This document shows positions 34,362 to 45,687 of a stretch of DNA of 64,000 bases, piece after piece. Source of the DNA: Rehmannia glutinosa (lineage: Eukaryota > Streptophyta > Magnoliopsida > Lamiales > Orobanchaceae); NCBI GenBank assembly GCA_016081115.2, contig CM071930.1, positions 41,329,335-41,393,334 on the forward strand. The letters are read 5' to 3'. The position numbers and the translations under genes were made by a program. Under the pieces are notes generated by a model that was given only the letters and a program-made list of their open reading frames with translations, searched no databases and was not told the origin of the DNA. How positions within the stretch are numbered: the stretch's first letter is position 1; every line of letters begins with the position of its first letter.

Positions 34362-35920
34362 AAGTTATGGAGTTTGAGGCGGTGGCCGGCGGCGGAGGTG
34401 GTGGTGCTTGGAGGCAGGGGAGATTGAAATGGTTGGTGGTGGTGTATTATTATTATATTGTGGAACACTGGTGTTGACTTTCAAGTATCAAAGTTGAGCA
34501 TTGGTGCCGTGTGGAAAATTTTGTTAAGAAGGGACCAATGGTTAGCCACAATTTCTAGTCACTCGTTGACTTGTGAATTTCCTATAATGACCCTATGTGG
34601 TTTTCTTTTTTAATTTTTGTTTATTTACTTATGTAGAAGTTTTTCTTGAATCCAAAATATTCCTCGTTCACATGACCATTAAAAGACAATTATTGGGAAT
34701 AAAAACAAAAGGCATTATTGCAAAAGATATTTACGATGACTTTACAGGGGTACCAAACTACTTGATACTCGAGATTGAACTAAACTTGAACACTATGTTT
34801 CGTTCGATAAAAATATAAAGCTCGACTCTAACTAGACTCAATTAGTAGAAGAATAATATAATATGTATAAAAATATCAAACTACTCGAGCTCGATACTCG
34901 TTCGGCTTGACTAAAGCTCGTTCAAGCTCGATTCGTTTAATAATCAAACCAAGTTCAAGCACAATTTTTGAACCTCTTTAAAAATCCTAACAAGTTTGAA
35001 TAATATTATGTTTGACTCTACTCGATTTCCTTCTAACCAGTGACTTTATACAATCCTTAACATTTTTAGTCAAGAATGAGGAACGCGATTTCAAGAAATT
35101 TTCGTTTTCTAATTATAGTGTTTGTTTTATTAGTCTTTCTCCCCAATCTAAGCTCTTGCTAGTAATAAAGATTCTCCACGTGAATTGAAGATATATACTT
35201 CTCGTTCAAACATGACTTGAAAATTTGGTGGATGTAAAATGACTCTAACTACAAAAATATGAGTTCAAAATATATTTAAATGTCAATGGTTTTGAATTAA
35301 AGAACCGTTGATCCTCCCAATTAATATAACTTCCAGATTTTGAATAGTTAGATCATAATTCATAGCTTGACATCAAAATCTTATAAGTTATAATTGCCTC
35401 GACTTCTCTAATATAAAAAAGCGAAAAAAAATGATGTAAATTTTAGGACCCAAATCCACGAAACCAACAACAACAACAACAATAATAATAATAATAATAA
35501 TAAAAAACCAATTTACTACAATATGAAATGGATTAGACTGGAAAGTTGAAACTACAAATATCTTTACTATTCTTCAATAATAGAATTTCTCATGTACCAA
35601 AATAGTGGTAGCAAATAATTGAAACTTCACTATATAGGGAAAAAAGAAGGTGAAAGGAATAAAGAAACAACGAAATATAGATCCATTCTCACGAACTTGG
35701 CTAGATGATAATAATTCCATTATCCTAAATAAACAAAACGAAAAAAATAAATAAACAAAACAACAATTAACTGATACAATCAATCTTTTATTTGTACAAT
35801 CTTGGAACACCAGATAATAACTTTCTGTTAGCCAAGATCATACCATAAAGACAAAGTGACACATAATTCAAACTGAAACAGAAAAACTTATGATTACCAT
35901 TTTATGCAATAAGTAGCATC
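34362..35920. other. intergenic; SOBIR1 promoter side and SEO 3' flank
   Basis: SOBIR1's upstream region lies at 34362 onward, with a GGC/GGT-rich 5' UTR-like stretch to about 34450. 34740-35000 has repeated 'gctcga/ctcgag' motifs like a degraded MITE. A compound microsatellite (CAA)n(TAA)n is at 35465-35502. No gene seen. Confidence 0.55.
35465..35502. repeat. (CAA)n(TAA)n microsatellite
   Basis: A short compound trinucleotide repeat in the SOBIR1-SEO intergenic region. Confidence 0.9.
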
Positions 35921-38900
35921 TCAATCATCACAACAACGGTACATAAAATACTTCTCCATCGGTTTATGACACTCCGAACAGACCACCATTTCAGGAATAT
36001 CGTCGACCCCTGGAAGGATAAGCCGATTGCAATGCTCAGCCGTGTGATGGCCTTCCAAGTAGTCGTTCATCGCTTGGACAAAGCCCTTTCGCCTAGAATC
36101 ATCGGCCCATGTCTGAAAATCGGCTAAACCCTTCAGCATCGCGTCGCCTTTTGCCCTGGCCATCTCACCGTCTCTTGATCCCGACCCTTGGCTAAACAGG
36201 GCCCACCCTTGATCATCATTACCGGCAAATGTAAGTATAGTGAGTACCTCACCAAGAATGTGATCACCAGTTTCATCAGCTGAGGTCCCCAGTTTTGCAC
36301 CGTGGTGAATCTTTGAGTACATCATGCTTTCGATCCGTGTCCAAAAGTACCAAATCGATGTGAGATCGTTCCAGCAGTGGCTTAGGTTGTCTGCTGTCAC
36401 CATTTCGTTGAGCCTTTTCGTGCGTTCTTTGCTGGTGTTGTTGCCGATGTATACCATCTCTAGTCTGATTTCCGCGGCGTTTGCAACGTTTCTTGATGTG
36501 CGAATGAACTGTCGGATCCATTCCAAGTTTTCGCCTCCGTACAAACAGATGACCTTATCTTCCTTTATCTGACAATTAATGATCAAGATCAATAGTCACT
36601 CTATTTGATCACGCAAGATTTTCTGTTCCAAATCGTATTCCAAATATGTCAACCCTTTATTGATGTATTTAAGATAATTGGAATACTAGATGAAATTAAC
36701 ACAGTTTGATTTAGAGGGTTCGGACTGTATGCAGATGGATTGATGTCTAATGGTTTATCGGGGTTAAAATACAAAACCACCCATGAGGTTTAGCGTAATT
36801 ATAAAAAACCCAGTTATATTCCAAAATTACAAATACTCCTTAAGGATTTCTTTCAAGTTTTTATTTACTTAACAAATACACTTATTGAGCAATAAGTAGG
36901 CAATTTGTAAGACAGTTGAGTATATATTTTTTTTTTTTTGTAATTAGACAAAAAATCAAGGGTTATTTGAACTGAAAAAAGTGTACTTACCCAAGTCATT
37001 ATGGTTTGATCAATGCCATTTACAAGCAACTCAAGTCTCCATTTCTCAAGCTCCCACAAGGATAACTCTTTTGGACCAGAAAAAGGATAAGCCAAGTTAC
37101 CCCATATTCTCACCATATGAAGTGCATTTTGGCTGCTCACTTTCCCTTGTGGATCCAAAGTCACAACAATTGGCTTCTTGGCATAATGCCACACTTCTTT
37201 GATGTACCTTATAACAGCTGGTTCTAGCATGTTTGGGTGATTAAGTGTGTACCATGGCATCATTGACTGCAACTGCTCCAATTCATACCCATGCTCTTCG
37301 TTCCATGTCGTTGTTTTCGTTTCCAAGATAATTGGTAGCCAAACGATTTCGTATTGAAATTCTAACCTACTTCTTGATTCTTGGTAAATATGGCCAAGTA
37401 TGCGGAGCTCGTCAAGGGAAATATCCAAATCTGATATGAGTAACAAGACTGTTTTTCCTTTCAGAGCTTCAACTCCAACCTGTTCACATATCAGGATATT
37501 TGTTGTAAGATAACTATAGTTTTTTGTAATTAAGCTGAACATCGAGGGTAGCTTTTGTAATTATCCCAAAATGTATAACTGGATTTGACAAATGTACCTT
37601 TATGTTCTTGTTGATGCCAACTTCAAGTGGCAGTTGATCATCCTTCAAATAGATTAAGTGCTTCAGTATTCTCTGGTTGTCCAAATGGGGTGTCGTATCG
37701 AACAGACGCATGAGCGTTTGAAAGTATTCGATGTTTTTCTTCTCATCTGCAAGGTTTTTCAGGCTGTTTAGATCACATAATGTATCAAGCAGCAGACCAG
37801 AGAACCACTGTGTTTTTAGTGTCAGTCACAACAGTTGAATTCTATGTTTTGGATGGTTAAAGAAACTAACCCTCAAATTTAGACTAATTACAAGAAAAAT
37901 CCAGTTATATATTAAAATTACGAAATATCCCTTCAAGTTTGTGTTTGTTTTACAAATATTTCCATCAATAGGTGCAATTTGTAAGATAGAGACATTTATG
38001 TCTTGGGAGTTTTTGTAATTTTGAAAGATAGCTGATTTTTTTTGTAATTAGGCTAAACCTCAATCGTAGTATTTGTGATTATCATTTAAGCTTTTACTAA
38101 ACTGAAAATTTTCGTCAAGTTGGTAGCCATTACTCGTATATTTATAGGAATAATTACAAAAGCTACCCTTGAGGTTTGGGGTAATTACAAAATAACCTAG
38201 AGAAGTTTCAAAATTACAAAAATCCCCTAAGATTTGATTCTGTCTTAAATTTAAGGGGTAACTGAGTAACTGTAACATATTTACTAATGTAAAGAGAGTG
38301 TTTGAAATGTTTCTTTCTTATGGGGCAAAGTGTAATACATAATCAAACTTTACGGGGATATTTATAATTTCCAAAAACCTCCATTTTCTTTTGTTATTAG
38401 CTCAAACCTTGGGGGTAATTTATGTTCTTATCCTATATTTATATTGAGCTCAATACTTGAATTTTGTGCTCATAATCATTACTAATGTTAATTTTCTTAC
38501 CAATGTATTGATAGCAGAGAGCAAGTTGTGTCTTGAGGTGGTCATGTATGCTGGCCACCTTATGGCCTAAGCTAGACAGCTCCCATGTTTCTGCAGTTAG
38601 TGAATGTACCCTGAAAAATTGAACACTTCACTTGTGATAAACCAATGTGAAAATAAGGACCTAAATCATGTGAATATATATATTCATAGCTTACTTATCA
38701 GTCAGGCCAAGAATCTCAGTAACCTGAGAGGCACAGGCTACCAAACTCCTCACAATCCAGTAAACAGCAATAGGAATATGAGTCATTGCAGTTTGCATAA
38801 GTTCTGCATCATCTGCTATGTATTTAGACGGTAGCCGTCTGAACTCAGCAATGCACCGTGTTAGTTCCAACGACACTTTGACAAGGTTGTTGATTGTTTC

Positions 38901-40022
38901 AAATCTTGATTTCATCACATCGGATAGTTCTATGATGTCTGGCAGTTGCTTGAGAATGGCGACCGATTTGGCAAGTTCGTCGGTTGTGAAGAGGGTCGCG
39001 ACTAGCCAGAACTGACCGTAGTTAACGGAAAAGGATGCCAATGCTATCACAGCTTTGGCATCCCATGTATAAGTTGACAGCATGTTGAGTATTTCCATTG
39101 TGAATGCATGGCCATCTCCTCCTGAGCACTTGCATGATAACTGAAAGATAGATAAAAACGTGAACAATGAACGGCTATATATGTTATACGAGCACGAGGG
39201 GACATCCAGGAGGACGATCAAAACCACAAGGGATAATTATAAAAACCACCCCCTAAGGTTTAGCCTAATTACAAAAAACTCCACTTATCTTTTAAAATTA
39301 CAAAAATACCCCCCTAAGGTTTGTTTGACTAAGGGTGCAAATTGTAACAGAGAATAAATGTCAAGGGGTATTTGTAATTAAAAAAGATAACTGAGTTTGT
39401 TTTGTAACTATGCTAAACGTTAGGGGTAGTTTCTGTAATTAACCCAAAACAGTACTAGAATCTAGTACATTAGTAAGAATATTTGATATCCAACTAACAT
39501 GAAATCTTGTTATTACGTACAAAAAACTTCGGTTATCTTTTGAAATTACAAAAATAACCCTGGAATCTAGTACATTAGTAAGAATATTTGAAATCTACCT
39601 CACAGGAAATCCTGTTTATTACAAAAGCCAATGTTTCATGGATGCCATCAAAGCCTATCAGGGCAGCAGTTCCCTCCACTTTATCTGTGTGCTTTTCTGA
39701 GCCCTGAGCAAGAATCAAAACAAGTCAAAAAAACAGAAGATTAGCTGATTATAATCAACAAATCAAGCCTAATGCAAGTAACTTAAAGAGGAATTAATAA
39801 AGCAATAATGCAACGTACATTTAGAATGCCATCAATGCCAGGTGAAACATGATTCAAAATATCCTTTATGATGCCAAGAATAGATTCGACATCGACCATG
39901 CCACCATCAGGAGCATGAGTTGCTTCGATTTGCTTTCTTAGTGCATTGTCGTTCGATAACGTTAATTGACGATCATGGCGAATCATTTGTCGATTTCTAG
40001 CTAACTCAATAGAACTTGCCAT
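35921..40022 (-). CDS. SEO: Sieve element occlusion (SEO) protein
   Basis: Seven exons on the minus strand: 40022-39819, 39703-39599, 39140-38695, 38610-38501, 37746-37598, 37479-36991 and 36568-35921. All introns are GT-AG, phases agree, and the total is 716 residues, typical of the family. The start is MASSIELARNRQM. The N-terminal SEO domain spans about 20-290 (DVESILGIIKDIL, GFDGIHETLAFVINRISCE, AVIALASFSVNYG). The middle has a thioredoxin-like fold (GKTVLLLISDLDIS near 345). The C-terminal domain has the IWGNLAYPFS motif and ends in a conserved Cys-rich motif (CSECHKPMEKYFMYRCC). SEO proteins polymerise into P-protein filaments that plug sieve tubes after wounding, so the site of action is the phloem sieve element. 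No disabling change is seen. Introns 2, 4, 5 and 6 contain foldback MITE sequence, and the exon 2 end is partly duplicated in intron 2. Confidence 0.93.
36761..36966. mobile_element. foldback MITE copy in SEO intron 6
   Basis: An inverted-repeat element with arms related to 'gaggtttagcgtaatta' and 'tgtaattagac...tcaaggg', enclosing 'caaatttgtaag' core sequence. Same family as 38147-38433 and 39230-39446. Ends are approximate. Confidence 0.6.
37504..37567. mobile_element. single arm of foldback MITE in SEO intron 5
   Basis: Matches only the right arm of the family ('aagataactatagttttttgtaatta...ttatccc'). It makes up most of the 118-bp intron 5. Confidence 0.5.
37855..38083. mobile_element. 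foldback MITE copy in SEO intron 4 (first)
   Basis: An inverted-repeat element with left arm 'ctaaccctcaaatttag' and right arm 'taggctaaacctcaatcg'. TSD not obvious. Confidence 0.6.
38147..38433. mobile_element. foldback MITE copy in SEO intron 4 (second), with TSD
   Basis: A 287-bp foldback element flanked by TATATTTATA on both sides (38137-38146 and 38434-38443). The 10-bp TSD suggests a Mutator-like origin for the family. Confidence 0.75.
39230..39446. mobile_element. foldback MITE copy in SEO intron 2
   Basis: A 217-bp near-perfect hairpin: the left arm starts GGGATAATTATAAAAACCAC, and the right arm's reverse complement starts GGGTTAATTACAGAAACTAC; about 65 bp of each arm pair. A further arm fragment follows at 39521-39560. 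Confidence 0.8.
39456..39620. repeat. 104-bp-period duplication of SEO exon 2 / intron 2 junction
   Basis: 'gaatctagtacattagtaag' begins at both 39459 and 39563 and continues into exon 2 end sequence (39599-39620) and its diverged copy (39494-39515). The intronic copy has lost the splice donor, and a MITE arm fragment lies between the copies. Confidence 0.75.
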
Positions 40023-40875
40023 TTTTTTTTTTTTTTTTTTTCTTGGTTATTTTTTTTCAAGGATTTCTGTGCTGTTTTTCTGTAGAAGGTACAAGTACTA
40101 TATAATGACTAGGAAGGGAATAAAGCCATGTTGGATTAAGTTCCTTGCTTGTAAGGTGGTGTTAAATGATTAAGGTCATTTTTCAATTGGATAAGGATTA
40201 CAACTATGGCCCTCATATAGCTTTATGGTATCCTAGCATGAGCACAATATACTACTTGACAAGTTGCAAACATTTTTTGCTTGAGGGCAACAACATGAAG
40301 CAAGAGAAAAGAAAAGAAAAGAGACAAAAAAAAAGGGGGAAAAGAAAAAGAAAAAAAGGACAAAACAACAACATACCTACATTTACTTTGAATAATGACC
40401 ACATAGCACTATCTTCAACTCATTAATTCTTATAATTCCTAATTCCTATGCAATGCAACCGACGGAAAATCCAGATATTACAGTTATAACAAAAAATCCA
40501 TACATTTTTGAAAAATGCAAAAAAAAAAAAAAAAAGAAAGAAAAAAAAATAACCGTTGAACTTGACTCTATCTTATATTTTCCATTTTCATAAACAAAAA
40601 AACATTTCAAAACCTCCATGATAATTATAGAAATATACAGTTACCTCCTTAAATTTAAGAAAGAAGCAAATTTGAGTGTTGTTTTTTTTTTTTTTTTTAC
40701 AATTTAGAAACATCTCTTTTTTTTTTTAGCCCAAACTTAAATTTTTTTCTATGTAATTATCCCTTTATAATATTTGAAATATGAGATGAAACAAAATTTG
40801 GTTAGAAAATGTTGTGTGCTGTAATTTTATTACATTCACAAATCAATCAAGAATAGGAACGATAATTAGTTTGGG
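40023..40875. other. intergenic; SEO promoter side, A-rich
   Basis: Upstream of SEO on its strand. A 19-base A-tract (coding strand) sits directly before the SEO ATG. 40300-40370 and 40518-40550 are purine/A-rich low complexity. No gene seen. Confidence 0.5.
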
Positions 40876-41813
40876 GGTGGCGCTATTCACACCCCCAAAA
40901 TTGATAAATACACCCACCTTCATATAATTTCAAAAATGTCATTAGTTTAAAAGACTATGATATCCTTACTTACATAAAAAGTTCTAAATATACCCCATCT
41001 TCCTCACACTAATCCACATTCTTGCAAAATGCTAAAACTTTTTCTGTAAACCCCAAATTTTTCAACGCCGACATTGTTGTAAATATGGACAACAAAAAGT
41101 TAATTTTGCCGAATAATATAAGTATCTCCTTAATTTACAACTTAAAGTGTGTTATTTTTCCATTTTTACTCATTTTTTACAGTTTAAAATTTGTTGTTGA
41201 ATAATGAAAGTGTGACACATGGCACAATCATATTGCAATATTATACGATGACACGATTGTAATTGCAACTTTCCTCGTGCCATCGTGCTAAGTGGCACGA
41301 TCGTAGTTATGAATCGACCGTGCATTATGGCGCAATCAAAGTAACTCGATCGTGTTTTGTGGCTGATCGAGTATACCATCGTACCACCCATAGCTATATA
41401 TTGTGTCATCCATCATTTTCTTCCTCAACTCAGACAAAACCAGAAAAAAAAGGGTTCTGTAACTTCATAATTCAAACCAAATACAATTACCTAATACGTA
41501 TACTCAATAATTACCCAAACTATTCTAACTATAAGTGCGAAATTAAAGTAAAATATTAAATTCAAAATTAAAGTAAAATAATAACTGTGTAATTTAGACG
41601 ATATTACATCTTATTCATGTCGGAACTTCTTCCGCCGCCGTTGCCCCTTGGGAGTGTATCATTTTGGGTGTATTTGGGGGAAAAATAGTATTAAGGTAAA
41701 ATGAGACAAGGGGTTTATTTAGTAACTATGTATGTTATATTTTAAAAAGTGAGTGAGGATATATTTAGAAGGTGAGTGTATTCATCAATTTTAGGGGTGT
41801 AAATATCGTCACC
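40876..41813. mobile_element. MULE-type MITE with 10-bp TSD
   Basis: A 938-bp non-coding element. The left end GGTGGCGCTATTCACACCCC pairs with the right end (reverse complement GGTGACGATATTTACACCCC) over about 45 bp. TSD TTAGTTTGGG at 40866-40875 and 41814-41823. The centre (41216-41400) is rich in CACGAT/ATCGTG motifs resembling the MULE palindrome array at 29064. Confidence 0.87.
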
Positions 41814-41823
41814 TTAGTTTGGG

Positions 41824-42361
41824 AGGCGAGATAGGTATCTCGTTTCACTTAATAAGGCAATTTCAGAATTTGAATGTGACAAAATTTTAGGTTGTGATTG
41901 CTTGTACTTTCCTTCCTTCCACTTTTATTTTCTGAGTGAATAATGATGAAATTGCTTTTGAAAAATGAAAGTGGGATATATAGAAAAAAGTAATTATTGT
42001 GTTGATGTGATGGAGAATCTTTTAAGATGATGATTGTTTATGAATTTTTTGTGGAAATAATAGTTTAAAATATTATGCAAGAAAATTAAATAAAAAATAA
42101 AAAACTAAACTAAAAGTAGGCAATATGAATCTCATTTTATACCTTTTGTTATCACGATTAAAAGAAAAATAATAAAATTATAGATAAATTAAAGAAATTA
42201 CCGAATTCGTTATGTGAATATAATAAAGTGAGAGAAATAAATAGTATTGTTGGGTATTGAGAAATGTGAAAGAGAAAGAGAAAAGTGAGTTAATTTGAAG
42301 AAAAATGAGATTTTTTTTCAAAAAAATATTTGATTTTTTCCACCAACAATCACATATCTCA
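41824..42361. other. intergenic, no gene seen
   Basis: AT-rich sequence with no coding signal. The last 14 bases are the left TSD of the SINE. Confidence 0.5.
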
Positions 42362-42498
42362 TAAAACTACGAGTTTGTAGCTCAAATGGTATCGTTCACC
42401 CTTTGTAAGGGTGTTGATCAGGGTTCGAACCATGTATCTTTCAGTTTTTTTGAAATTTATTCCCACCCCTCCAACCACTACTCCCAACTTATTAAAAA
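42362..42498 (+). mobile_element. tRNA-derived SINE, second copy
   Basis: A 137-bp element closely similar to 30468-30607, with an A box (about 42377-42391) and B box GGGTTCGAACC (42421-42431), ending in an A-run. It is flanked by AATCACATATCTCA (42348-42361 and 42499-42512). Confidence 0.92.
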
Positions 42499-42574
42499 AA
42501 TCACATATCTCACAAATGTTTTTTTCAAAAATGAAAATTATGGAAATAGAAATACAATCAAGCGCAACCTTATA

Positions 42575-42665
42575 TTCAGAGCCATCCCTGGGGCGGTCAA
42601 AGCGGCACCATCGCACAGGACCCCCCTCCGGCAAGGGCCCCTGCCCTCGGGATTTTATTTTAATG
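42575..42665. mobile_element. possible hAT terminal fragment
   Basis: A GC-rich island ('catccctggggcggtc...aagggcccctgccctcggg') in AT-rich DNA, resembling the terminal region of common plant hAT elements. No TIR pair found. Confidence 0.3.
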
Positions 42666-42715
42666 GTTAAAATTGTATTTCTATGTACGATAACACTGCA
42701 AATTATAACCTATAA

Positions 42716-42805
42716 GTTCCTTTGTCCAAGTGGTCTGTGGATTCTCACTATCCTTTTGAGGTCGGGAGTTCGATTGTTCCTCCCAGCAAAAATTATATTT
42801 TTTCG
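42716..42805 (+). mobile_element. possible tRNA-like SINE fragment
   Basis: An A-box-like 'gtccaagtggtctgtgg' and B-box-like 'gggagttcgattgttcc' are spaced as in SINEs. No TSD found. A similar A-box-like stretch recurs near 42855. Confidence 0.35.
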
Positions 42806-43429
42806 CGTGTAACAACAAAAAACAGTTTTCAAGTAGAAAAAAGCCAATTTATGCTAAAGAATTGTTTGACCCAGTGGTTTGTGAGTTGTTTTTTCCAATG
42901 TTCTAAAAAGCGCTAGGCGCTAGTCGGACGACCATAGCGTGAGAGAGAGTGACCTCGAAAATCAAGAATTATATAAACAACAAAGATGGGAAAATCAAGA
43001 AAAAAAAAAAGGAAAAAGAAACAATAGTAAAAACACATGAACTTCATGACTATGATATATTCATAATTAATCTTGCAGAGACAGCTTTATGTTTTTCTAA
43101 AGAATAATGGATGTAAAGATAAAAACAGAAACAAAAGGGGTGACAGCATATGATGCTTCTTTGTTGTTTTTGGGTATTAAATAACTAAGAGCTCTGGTGC
43201 CATGCTTTTATCATGCCAGCAGTACTTTAAATTTGTATACAAAATTTTGAACAATCTTTACATAAAGAGCAGCTATAGTTCTTTTCTTAGCTGAAGCAAA
43301 AGCAAAAGGGATGTTCAGATATAGAAGCCCTTAGTTGTGTGATAAGTGAGAAGTTTTTATCAATGTGCACAAAGGTTGTAGCAAGTAGCAACCCAATGAT
43401 ATGGATTCACAATAGTTCTTTAACTAGCA

Positions 43430-43545
43430 TACCTTTTTTTTAATACATATCTTGGGAGAGGAAGAGTGATGAGAATCGAACCCCAAATCTCTGATCTATG
43501 CATGAGAGTATTAACTATTTATTATATCGTATTTGAACTTGAGCT
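43430..43545 (-). mobile_element. possible SINE on minus strand
   Basis: The minus strand shows a B-box-like GGGGTTCGATTC (43470-43481) followed by pyrimidine-rich sequence and a terminal A-run (43431-43442). A box and TSD are unclear. Confidence 0.35.
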
Positions 43546-43589
43546 TATCATGTTGGACTATTATCGCTCCGACTCGATAATGGCCCAAA

Positions 43590-44230
43590 CGAATTAAAAA
43601 TACTATAGAAACAACATGAATAAAAAACAGAATTCAGTTTTTGAATCAATGCATGAAAACATAAAAAACATGTAAACAATATAGAAACAAACCAAAAATA
43701 ATATAGAAAACACCATATGAACAAAAAGAGTTAGAAATAGGTAAAGATTATATTTAAACATCGAAAACTACATGGAAACAATAAAGAAACATCGGAACAA
43801 CATTAAAAACGGTATGAAAACAACCCAGAAAAAACGTAAAAAATATTAAAAATACCACATGAATAAAAAAAGCTTAAAAATAAGTAAAAATAGTATTTAA
43901 ACATTGAACACTACATGGAAATAACAAAAATAATAGAAACAACACCGAAACAACATTAAAAATATTATAAAACAACACTGAAACAATAGAAACAATGTAC
44001 AAAATAATATATGAACAAAAAATAGCATAAAAAATAGGTAAAAGTTGTTTTGAAACATCAAAACAGCAAAGAAACAACAAAGAAGCAAATTTATACAACA
44101 TCGAAACAACATATATAACATATAAAGCAATACATGAACAAAAAAATAACGAAAAAAAGTAAAAATAATCAAAAAATATGAAGGAGCGTAAAAAAGAAAA
44201 AAGTAGGTACAAAAGTGATACGAACATATT
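43590..44230. repeat. degenerate A/C-rich repeat region
   Basis: Imperfect repeats of 'gaaacaacat' and 'aaaatagtaaaa' type, with two longer units (43720-43790 and 43845-43925) sharing 'aatagtatttaaacattgaa'. Apparent minus-strand hydrophobic ORFs here are translations of this repeat. Confidence 0.6.
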
Positions 44231-44388
44231 TTGTGGTATGTTTACCAAAAAGAGTGTATTTTATGTACTTTCCCTTCAGTTATTCCATAGTGTCTAGAGA
44301 AATAAGTGAAAGTAGTTGATATTAAACAACAAACTATAGTCTATTTGGAGAGAAATTTTAAAGGGTTGGCTTTTATGATGGTAATTTT

Positions 44389-45674
44389 TGTTAGTCTAAG
44401 TGGCTATGATAATCTAGAGGGGGTGAATAGATTATACCGATTTTCCGATTTTTGCCCTCTTTTTCGAATGTAGAAATGATAACACAAATAAAAGTACGGG
44501 AAAATAAACAACACTCAATGATTTATAGAGGTTCAACCAATCTAGGGCCTAATCCTCTATTACCCCGGTATATCCGAAGTGGATTTTGAAAAGAAAAAAA
44601 GATTTATTAATAGATACCAAACTATTACAATCTTTACCTTGAAGAGCATCTCACTCTTCTTACAACATCACCTATAAAGATTACCACAATCTTCTTACAC
44701 CAATAAAGAGTACCACACTCTTTAACACCTAAAATCACCCAATTGTGCTCTTACCACAAGAACACTAACAAGGATCTCTTGTTTTTGATGATTGAAAACA
44801 ATTCAAGATTACAACTTGATTGAAGTATACAACTTTGAAGTGCAAGTGTAATCAAGAATCAAGCATAGTACTCAAGATATGCAAGAGTGAAAGACTTAGG
44901 CTAAATACAATAAGAATATGAAAATGAAGAACCAGAAGTTTGCTTGTATTTGTATTGCTTGTGTTGTTGTAATTGATCCTTAAAAGCCTTCTTCTATTTA
45001 TAGGAGAATCTTCAAGATTGGATCTCCAACATAGGCTCTTCCATCTTCACTTTTGTCTACAAAAGAAGGATCAAAAGATCTACAGTAATGGTTAAGAAAT
45101 GATAAAATAAATTTTACTGATAATGGCTTAATAACGGTTGGAATTTGCTATCGAAAAAAACATAGGTCGACCAGTTGACCTGTTGAAATTTTGAACGTTT
45201 AAAAAGTAAATCGAAGATGCAGATACAGGATGCACAAGGGTTGGACCGGTCCAAGGGGGGTAGGACCTGTCAACCAAGCCTTCGACCGGTCGACCCCCAC
45301 CTTGACCGGTCCAACAACCCATTTTGTGAAATAGAAACAAATTTGAAGAAAAACAACACTTTCAGACACCGGTTGACCAAGTGGTCGACCGGTCAACAAC
45401 ACCGATCGACCTCCAAATAAAATCTTTCTAGTTTGTTTATGTTTCAAGTTTCGACTTTCAGGCACGGGTTGCCCTCTAAGGGGACCGGTTGACCTTGAAA
45501 TAGAAGTGTTGTCTAATTTTTGTCGAAAATAAACTTCAAGAAATACTCCAAAAAATTAGTAAAAATAATTTAAATCGATTAGGAGTATTTGGACAATATT
45601 TTGGGACATTATTTTGGTGTTAAAACTCAGTTAAATAAAATCATCAAAATCACGATAAAAACGTTTATTTAATA
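44389..45674 (-). repeat. 3' LTR of copia copy A
   Basis: An LTR of 1286 bp; the plus strand starts TGTTAGTC and ends in a mutated TTTAATA where the canonical end is TTTAACA. It carries several GACCGGTC-type palindromes at 45164-45500. The polypurine tract lies just outside (AAAAAGGGG, minus strand, 45679-45687). Confidence 0.87.
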
Positions 45675-45687
45675 AAATCCCCTTTTT

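Noticed and set aside
40166..40426. ORF of 86 residues with a Lys-rich tail upstream of SEO
   Set aside because: The tail is an A-rich low-complexity tract; no homology recognisable, and no start context or splice support.
43874..44248. Minus-strand ORF of 124 residues rich in Phe, Leu and Cys, membrane-protein-like
   Set aside because: It is the translation of the A/C-rich degenerate repeat. The hydrophobicity follows from T-rich codons, and neighbouring frames look the same.
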